Below, in pieces: positions 7,989 to 12,348 of a stretch of 12,348 nt of DNA. The position numbers and the translations under genes were made by a program. The stretch is taken from NCBI GenBank assembly GCA_937890845.1, contig CALADR010000158.1:1-12348 (forward strand), given 5' to 3'. The stretch is from an uncultured Bacteroidales bacterium (lineage in GTDB: Bacteria > Bacteroidota > Bacteroidia > Bacteroidales > UBA932). The notes beneath the pieces were generated by a model that was not told where the DNA came from, searched no databases, and worked only from the letters and a program-made list of their open reading frames with translations. Numbering within the stretch: position 1 is the stretch's first letter; every line of letters starts with the position of its first letter.

Positions 7989-8618
7989 ATGGAATTGTCA
8001 GTTTATAAAATTGACGGATCAGAGTCCGGAAAGAAAGTTGTTCTCGACGAGAATATTTTCGGAGTACAGCCTAATGATCATGCTATATGGCTTGACGTTA
8101 AGCAGTATCTCGCAAGTCAGAGACAGGGTACACACAAGACCAAGGACCGCAGCGAGGTAGCTTACAGTACAAAGAAGCTTATCCGTCAGAAAGGTTCAGG
8201 CGGTGCTCGTCACGGTAGCTTGAAGGCAGGTATCTACTGCGGTGGCGGACGTGTGTTCGGTCCTAAGCCACGCTATTATGGCTTCAAACTTAATAAAAAG
8301 CTCAAACAGCTTGCAAGATATTCTGCCCTTACTTATAAGGCACAGGAGAATGCAATCGTAATGGTTGAGCCATTTGCAATGGAAGCTCCTAAGACTAAGG
8401 AGTTTATCCAGATTCTTAAGAACATCAAGGCTGGAGACAGAAAAGTACTTTTCGTACTTCCTGAGAATTCAGCTAATATTTACCTTTCGTCCCGTAACCT
8501 TCCTGAGGTTAAAGTTATCACTGTAGATGAAATCAACACTTATGCTATCATGAATTCATATTCATTGGTACTTGTTGATGGAGTACAGGATATCCTCGCT
8601 TCAAGGAACAGACGCTAA
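7989..8618 (+). CDS. rplD: 50S ribosomal protein L4 (uL4)
   Basis: L4 binds 23S rRNA and lines the peptide exit tunnel through an extended loop. In E. coli it also represses its own S10 operon. The tunnel-loop region is clear at about residues 45-90, with KTKDRSEV, KLIRQKGSGGARHG and GGGRVFGPKPRYY. The 209-residue length is typical. The start lies 4 bases after the rplC stop, so translation is probably coupled. If L4 feedback exists in this organism it would have to act on the short rplC leader, because the S10 gene leader used in E. coli is not present here. That regulatory point is inference. Confidence 0.98.
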   Translation: MELSVYKIDGSESGKKVVLDENIFGVQPNDHAIWLDVKQYLASQRQGTHKTKDRSEVAYSTKKLIRQKGSGGARHGSLKAGIYCGGGRVFGPKPRYYGFKLNKKLKQLARYSALTYKAQENAIVMVEPFAMEAPKTKEFIQILKNIKAGDRKVLFVLPENSANIYLSSRNLPEVKVITVDEINTYAIMNSYSLVLVDGVQDILASRNRR

Positions 8619-8630
8619 ACCGATTGAAAG

Positions 8631-8921
8631 ATGGGAATTATAATTAAGCCAATAGTAACGGAAAAGATGACGGTTCAAGGCGAGAAGTTGAACCGCTACG
8701 GTTTTATCGTTGACCGTGATGCTAACAAGCTTCAGATCAAGGCTGCGGTAGAGCAGATGTACAATGTGTCGGTAGCAGACGTTAATACGCTCAACTACCA
8801 CGGCAAAAAGAAATCTCGTTTCACCAAAGCAGGTGTTCTGAGAGGCCGCATGAATCACTATAAGAAAGCTTATGTGACTCTTGCAGGCGATGACAAGATA
8901 GATTTCTACGCTAATATTTAA
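8631..8921 (+). CDS. rplW: 50S ribosomal protein L23 (uL23)
   Basis: L23 sits at the mouth of the exit tunnel and is the docking point for trigger factor and SRP. The N-terminus IIIKPIVTEKM is the conserved uL23 opening, and AVEQMYNVSVADVNTLNYHGK at about 40-60 is the central beta-hairpin region. The 96 residues match the family. The start is 12 bases after the rplD stop, with no Shine-Dalgarno sequence. Order rplD-rplW-rplB is the standard one. Confidence 0.97.
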   Translation: MGIIIKPIVTEKMTVQGEKLNRYGFIVDRDANKLQIKAAVEQMYNVSVADVNTLNYHGKKKSRFTKAGVLRGRMNHYKKAYVTLAGDDKIDFYANI

Positions 8922-8922
8922 A

Positions 8923-8927
8923 GGGGG
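8923..8927 (+). promoter_or_regulatory. G-rich Shine-Dalgarno-like site of rplB
   Basis: GGGGG directly after the rplW stop lies 8 bases before the rplB ATG, and an AGGA sits closer to the start at 8931-8934. This is stronger than the A-rich leaders of the other genes in the window. Activity is unproven. Confidence 0.4.
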
Positions 8928-8935
8928 ATCAGGAA

Positions 8936-9760
8936 ATGGCAGTAAGAAAATTCAAACCGGTAACTCCCGGTCAGAGAAACAAGGTAATCAGTGCTTTTGA
9001 TGACATTACCTGCAGTACCCCATATAAGAGGTTGCTTGCTCCGATCAAGAAATCAGGCGGACGTAACAACCAGGGTAAGATGACAATGCGCTATATCGGC
9101 GGTGGTCACAAGAGAATGTATCGTATTATCGACTTCCTTCGTGATAAGGATAACTGCAAAGCAGAGGTACTTACTATCGAGTACGATCCGAACCGCAGTG
9201 CACGTATTGCCCTCGTACAGTATGAAGATGGCGAAAAGAGATACATCATTGCGCCAAACGGACTGAAAGTAGGACAGGTTATCGCTTCAGGTTCAGGTGT
9301 AGCTCCTGAGCTTGGAAACGCTCTTCCTCTCTCTGAAATTCCGCTCGGTACACTTATCCACAATATTGAGCTCCGCCCGGGACAGGGTGCCGCTATGGCA
9401 CGTAGTGCAGGAGCGTATGCTCAGCTTGCAGCACGTGAGGGAAATCACGCTATTCTCCGTCTGCCTTCAGGCGAAGTGAGAATGGTATTGGTATCATGCC
9501 GTGCAACAGTGGGAACTGTATCGAATCCAGATCACAGTTTGGAGTCTCATGGTAAAGCAGGACGCAGGAGATGGCTTGGTCGTCGTCCACGTAACCGCGG
9601 TGTAGTTATGAACCCGGTTGATCACCCAATGGGAGGTGGTGAAGGACGTGCATCAGGAGGACATCCACGTTCACGTAAGGGTATGCCGGCTAAGGGCTAC
9701 AAGACACGTAATCCTAAGAGCACTTCAAATAAGTTCATTATTGAAAGAAGGAAAAAATAA
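8936..9760 (+). CDS. rplB: 50S ribosomal protein L2 (uL2)
   Basis: L2 is needed for subunit joining and supports the peptidyl-transferase centre. The opening AVRKFKPVTPGQR and the stretch GRNNQGKMTMRYIGGGHKR near 41-60 are conserved. The C-terminal signature NPVDHPMGGGEGR contains His230, the equivalent of the E. coli His229 linked to peptidyl-transferase activity. The following GHPRSRKGMPAKG is also typical. The 274-residue length is normal. The gene lies 14 bases after rplW and 22 before rpsS in the same operon. Confidence 0.98.
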   Translation: MAVRKFKPVTPGQRNKVISAFDDITCSTPYKRLLAPIKKSGGRNNQGKMTMRYIGGGHKRMYRIIDFLRDKDNCKAEVLTIEYDPNRSARIALVQYEDGEKRYIIAPNGLKVGQVIASGSGVAPELGNALPLSEIPLGTLIHNIELRPGQGAAMARSAGAYAQLAAREGNHAILRLPSGEVRMVLVSCRATVGTVSNPDHSLESHGKAGRRRWLGRRPRNRGVVMNPVDHPMGGGEGRASGGHPRSRKGMPAKGYKTRNPKSTSNKFIIERRKK

Positions 9761-9782
9761 CCGGAATTAAACGTTAGAGATT

Positions 9783-10052
9783 ATGAGTCGTTCATTAAGA
9801 AAAGGTCCTTATATTCAGGAAAGCCTGGAAAAGAAAATTCTTGCTATGAATGAGGGTAGCATGAAGAAAGAGGTTGTCAAGACTTGGTCACGCGCAAGTA
9901 TGATCTCTCCTGACTTCGTGGGTCACACTATCGCAGTTCATAATGGAAACAAGTTTATTCCTGTTTACGTTACAGAAAACATGGTAGGCCACAAGCTCGG
10001 TGAGTTCGCTCCGACAAGAACATTTAAAGGCCATTCGGGCAATCGTAAGTAA
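9783..10052 (+). CDS. rpsS: 30S ribosomal protein S19 (uS19)
   Basis: S19 forms part of the small-subunit head beside S13 and contacts the A-site finger of the large subunit. The N-terminal RSLRKGPYI and the motifs TWSRASMISPDFVGHTIAVHNG and HKLGEFAPTRTFKGH are diagnostic. The 89-residue length is normal. Gaps are 22 bases before and 21 after, and no Shine-Dalgarno sequence stands out. Confidence 0.98.
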   Translation: MSRSLRKGPYIQESLEKKILAMNEGSMKKEVVKTWSRASMISPDFVGHTIAVHNGNKFIPVYVTENMVGHKLGEFAPTRTFKGHSGNRK

Positions 10053-10073
10053 TTTTAAAAAGAAATTGTAATT

Positions 10074-10493
10074 ATGGGAGCTCGTAAAAGACAGATGGCC
10101 GAGAGGCTTAAAGAGATAAAGAAGCAGACAGCTATAGCTAAGCTGAATGATGTACCTACTTCACCTCGCAAAATGCGCCTTGTCGCAGATATCGTGAGGG
10201 GTGTCGAAGTGAACCGTGCACTTGACATACTCAAGTATTCAAAGAAGCACGCTTCAGTATCGTTGGCAAAGGTTCTCCGCAGTGCAATTGCAAACTGGGA
10301 AGCAAAGAACCCTGACAACACAAGTGAGTTGGATAACGGTAATGTATATATCAAGACCCTTATGGTCGATGAAGGTCGTACACTTAAGAGAATCCGTCCT
10401 TGCCCTCAGGGTAGAGCCGGCAGAATCCGCAAGCGTTCGAACCACATTACTATCATCCTTGATACAAAGAAACCAGCATCAGTGGAGGAATAA
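10074..10493 (+). CDS. rplV: 50S ribosomal protein L22 (uL22)
   Basis: L22 binds 23S rRNA and its beta-hairpin lines the exit tunnel. The conserved core starts at about residue 23 (KLNDVPTSPRKMRLVADIVRG) and continues through the hairpin KRIRPCPQGRAGRIRKRSNH near 103-122. At 139 residues it is about 29 longer than E. coli L22, mainly through a charged N-terminal extension, which is common in Bacteroidota. The C-terminal Val-Glu-Glu codons supply a GGAGG ahead of rpsC. Confidence 0.97.
   Translation: MGARKRQMAERLKEIKKQTAIAKLNDVPTSPRKMRLVADIVRGVEVNRALDILKYSKKHASVSLAKVLRSAIANWEAKNPDNTSELDNGNVYIKTLMVDEGRTLKRIRPCPQGRAGRIRKRSNHITIILDTKKPASVEE
10484..10488 (+). promoter_or_regulatory. Shine-Dalgarno GGAGG for rpsC inside the rplV 3' end
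   Basis: A perfect GGAGG lies 8 bases before the rpsC ATG, within the last Val-Glu-Glu codons of rplV. Spacing is ideal for classical initiation. As with the rplD site, this is unusual for the phylum and may be partly a by-product of codon choice. Confidence 0.45.
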
Positions 10494-10496
10494 ATT

Positions 10497-11243
10497 ATGG
10501 GACAGAAAACAAATCCTATCAGCAACAGAATCGGTATCACCCGTGGTTGGGACTCTAACTGGTGTGGTGGTAACTATGCGGAGAAGATCGCAGAGGACTA
10601 CGAAATCCGTAAATATCTGATGAACCGTCTTGCAAAGGCAAGCCTTTCCAAGATTGTCATCGAGAGAACTCTTAAGCTCATTACAGTAACTATCCACGCT
10701 GCAAGACCAGGTGTTATCATCGGAAAAGGTGGCGCAGAAGTTGACAAACTTAAAGAGGAACTTAAGAAGGTAACCAAGAAAGATGTTCAGATTAACATCT
10801 TTGAGGTTAAGAAACCTGAGGTTGACGCTCACATCGTAGCTGACAATATTGCACGTCAGATTGAAGGCCGTGTTTCTTACAGAAGAGCTATCAAGATGGC
10901 AGTAGCTACTACTATGAAAGTAGGTGCAGAAGGTATCAAAGTTCAGATCAGCGGCCGTCTTGGCGGTGCTGAAATGGCAAGAAGCGAAATGTTCAAAGAG
11001 GGACGTACTCCTCTTCACACATTCCGTGCAGATATCGACTATGCTCTTGCTGAGGCACACACAAAAGTAGGTGTTCTTGGTATCAAGGTATGGGTTTGCA
11101 ACGGTGAGGTTTACGGAAAGAGAGATCTTTCACCTAATGCCGGTGTAGCAGCAAACGCACAGGCACAGGGCGGACAGAACCGTGGTGGCCGTGGTGACCG
11201 TCGCCGTGACCGTCGTCGCGGAGACCGCAAGGAAAGCAAATAA
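10497..11243 (+). CDS. rpsC: 30S ribosomal protein S3 (uS3)
   Basis: S3 lines the mRNA entry tunnel and contributes to the ribosomal helicase activity. The N-terminal GQKTNPISNRIGITRGWDS is conserved. A type-2 KH domain carries the GxxG loop G-K-G-G at 76-79. The C-terminal domain has ISGRLGGAEMARSE and the closing KVWVCNGEVYGKRDL. After about residue 213 comes a low-complexity tail rich in Arg, Gly, Asp and Gln, of a kind seen in many Bacteroidota S3 proteins. Length is 248 residues. The start is 3 bases after the rplV stop. In nearly all bacteria rplP (L16) follows at once, but here a strong terminator follows instead, so this is the last gene of the unit. Confidence 0.98.
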   Translation: MGQKTNPISNRIGITRGWDSNWCGGNYAEKIAEDYEIRKYLMNRLAKASLSKIVIERTLKLITVTIHAARPGVIIGKGGAEVDKLKEELKKVTKKDVQINIFEVKKPEVDAHIVADNIARQIEGRVSYRRAIKMAVATTMKVGAEGIKVQISGRLGGAEMARSEMFKEGRTPLHTFRADIDYALAEAHTKVGVLGIKVWVCNGEVYGKRDLSPNAGVAANAQAQGGQNRGGRGDRRRDRRRGDRKESK

Positions 11244-11263
11244 TCTTGCAATTCATATTTATA

Positions 11264-11296
11264 GAAAGCCGGGTCTTTATGAACCCGGCTTTCTTT
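11264..11296 (+). terminator. Strong rho-independent terminator after rpsC
   Basis: Eleven-base perfect arms at 11264-11274 and 11283-11293 (GAAAGCCGGGT and its complement) enclose an 8-base loop. TTT follows, then GTT. It lies 21 bases after the rpsC stop. It ends the ribosomal unit cleanly, which is unexpected because the S10 cluster usually reads on into rplP and the spc genes. Confidence 0.92.
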
Positions 11297-11357
11297 GTTA
11301 AAAAACTGCCGGGATACGTGACATAGGTAGTTGTGATTTAATATTTTTTGTTAAATT

Positions 11358-11410
11358 TGTGAGTTTTGAAATGAAAGCCAGTGTACTTTGTTTCAAAACT
11401 CACATTTTTT
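11358..11410 (+). repeat. Long perfect inverted repeat with T6, ahead of the acetyltransferase gene
   Basis: Arms at 11358-11371 and 11391-11404 (TGTGAGTTTTGAAA and its exact complement) pair over 14 bases. Two G-U and two A-T pairs can extend the stem inward to 18, leaving an 11-base loop. T6 follows directly at 11405-11410, and the ATG of the next gene is 15 bases later. It therefore looks like an intrinsic terminator or attenuator. A TACTTTG at 11384-11390 and a TTTG at 11356-11359 also resemble loosely spaced promoter elements, in which case the dyad would be an operator. The rest of the 182-base gap 11244-11425 holds only the upstream terminator and nothing else recognisable. Confidence 0.55.
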
Positions 11411-11425
11411 ATAATACTGAAACGA

Positions 11426-12307
11426 ATGAAACCTTCTGAAAGATTATTGTCCCTGGATACATTGCGGGGCTTTGACATGCTTTTTATTATGGGGCTTGCT
11501 CCTTTGATTATGGCTATCTGCTCACTTTTCCCGGGAGGTGAGGATTGTTTCCTCTTCACTACAATGAAGCATGTGGAATGGCATGGTCTTGCGCACCATG
11601 ACACTATCTTCCCGCTTTTCCTTTTCATTGCAGGTATTTCTTTTCCTTTTTCCTATGCAAAGCAGTTGTCGAACGGACTTGCCAGAAAGCAAATATATTT
11701 GAAAATATTCAAGCGCGGTTTTATGCTTGTCTTTTTAGGTGTCGTTTATAATGGACTTTTCGAACTGGATTTCCAGAATTTGAGAATTGCCAGTGTTCTC
11801 GGGCGTATCGGACTTGCCTGGATGATAGCGGCGCTGCTTTTTATAAATTTCAGCACTAGAATACGCGTTGTCATATCGGCGGCAATACTTGTCGGTTACT
11901 GGTTGCTGTTATGGCTTGTACCGGCACCGGACATGCCGGCAGGAACAGATCCTTTTTCTTTTGAAGGAAATCTGGTAGGGTATGTGGACAGGCTTCTTCT
12001 TCCGGGAAAGATTCTTTCTGAAACTTTCGACCCTGAGGGCATTCTAAGTACTGTTCCGGCAGTTGTTACAGCTATGCTCGGTATGTTCACCGGCGAATTT
12101 GTGAAACAGTCGGAAACCCGTATTTCAGGAAGCCGAAAGTCATTTTATATGTTTGGTGCAGCACTGTTGTTCCTTGTCGTCGGACTCCTGTGGAATTTTG
12201 TTTTTCCTATAAACAAAAAGTTGTGGACAAGTTCTTTTGTTTGTGTTATGGCGGCTTATTCACTGGGACTTTTTTCTATTTTTTATTATATAACAATAGT
12301 TCGTTAA
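11426..12307 (+). CDS. HGSNAT/NagX-like (DUF5009) membrane acetyltransferase, frame broken near the end
   Basis: This is a multi-spanning inner-membrane protein related to heparan-alpha-glucosaminide N-acetyltransferase, which acetylates glucosamine using acetyl-CoA. In bacteria such genes (NagX-type) are found with GlcNAc and glycan catabolism. The N-terminus RLLSLDTLRGFDML is the family opening. The motif HVEWHGL at 49-55 aligns with the human HxxWxGL segment carrying the catalytic histidine, so His49 is the likely active residue. DTIFPLFLFIAG follows at 59-70, and FPINKKLWTSSF near 260-270 is also conserved. I chose the ATG at 11426 because translation from the upstream GTG (11381) would start inside the inverted repeat. 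The frame stops after 293 residues, some 80 short of the usual 370-390. Removing one T at 12304-12305 restores V-R-K-K-W, so the stop is probably a frameshift rather than the true end. Confidence 0.85.
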   Translation: MKPSERLLSLDTLRGFDMLFIMGLAPLIMAICSLFPGGEDCFLFTTMKHVEWHGLAHHDTIFPLFLFIAGISFPFSYAKQLSNGLARKQIYLKIFKRGFMLVFLGVVYNGLFELDFQNLRIASVLGRIGLAWMIAALLFINFSTRIRVVISAAILVGYWLLLWLVPAPDMPAGTDPFSFEGNLVGYVDRLLLPGKILSETFDPEGILSTVPAVVTAMLGMFTGEFVKQSETRISGSRKSFYMFGAALLFLVVGLLWNFVFPINKKLWTSSFVCVMAAYSLGLFSIFYYITIVR

Positions 12308-12348
12308 AAAATGGCCTCGCCTAAGCGGCTCTGGCAGTAAATAAAATA

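Noticed and set aside
10216..11060. Open frames at 10216-10620 (+) and 10479-11060 (-) over rplV and rpsC
   Set aside because: Both overlap conserved ribosomal genes in another frame, and their translations show no family features.
11381..11425. GTG at 11381 as start of the acetyltransferase
   Set aside because: It lies inside the inverted repeat. The added 15 residues are not family-like, whereas Met at 11426 gives the usual opening KPSERLLSLDTLRGFDM.
1..12348. CRISPR arrays, insertion sequences, phage genes or defence systems
   Set aside because: No regularly spaced repeats, transposase, integrase, terminal repeats or defence-type domains were seen. The genes present are all accounted for by the PUL, the ribosomal unit and the acetyltransferase.

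Overview
The window looks like chromosomal DNA of a gut-type Bacteroidota, most likely order Bacteroidales. The evidence is a SusC/SusD pair, lipoproteins with short acidic or Lys-Asp sequences after the lipobox cysteine, promoters of the TTTG-N19-TAnnTTTG type, mostly A-rich leaders without Shine-Dalgarno sequences, and ribosomal proteins of Bacteroidota style. Genus cannot be decided by eye. All real genes lie on the + strand.

Region 1 (1-7233) is a compact four-gene polysaccharide utilization locus (PUL). It has a promoter at 66-96, a SusC-like TonB-dependent porin, a SusD-like glycan-binding lipoprotein, a family-18 glycoside hydrolase lipoprotein resembling Bacteroides endo-beta-N-acetylglucosaminidases, and a DUF1735 plus LamG-type lipoprotein. 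A strong hairpin terminator closes it. The gene set matches Bacteroides systems in which a surface GH18 cuts the chitobiose core of N-glycans, surface proteins hold the released glycan, and SusC/D imports it. The substrate is inferred, not shown. No regulator and no exo-acting glycosidase lies in the window.

Region 2 (7254-11296) is a self-contained ribosomal-protein transcription unit: promoter, rplC, rplD, rplW, rplB, rpsS, rplV, rpsC, then a strong terminator. This is the central part of the S10 cluster, but rpsJ is absent in front and rplP onward is absent behind. The cluster therefore appears cut out of its usual long str-S10-spc array, or the contig is misjoined.

Region 3 (11297-12348) holds a 182-base gap with a long perfect inverted repeat, followed by a membrane acetyltransferase-like gene of the HGSNAT/NagX (DUF5009) type. 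Its reading frame breaks near the window's end, where remnants of the missing frame remain visible. This looks more like a low-quality contig end than biology. Both flanks of the ribosomal unit thus carry genes linked to GlcNAc/GlcN metabolism.

The points most worth a second look are the split ribosomal operon, the Asp-to-His change in the GH18 signature, the terminator-like dyad just ahead of the acetyltransferase, and GGAGG-type ribosome-binding sites inside the ribosomal operon of a phylum that rarely uses them.
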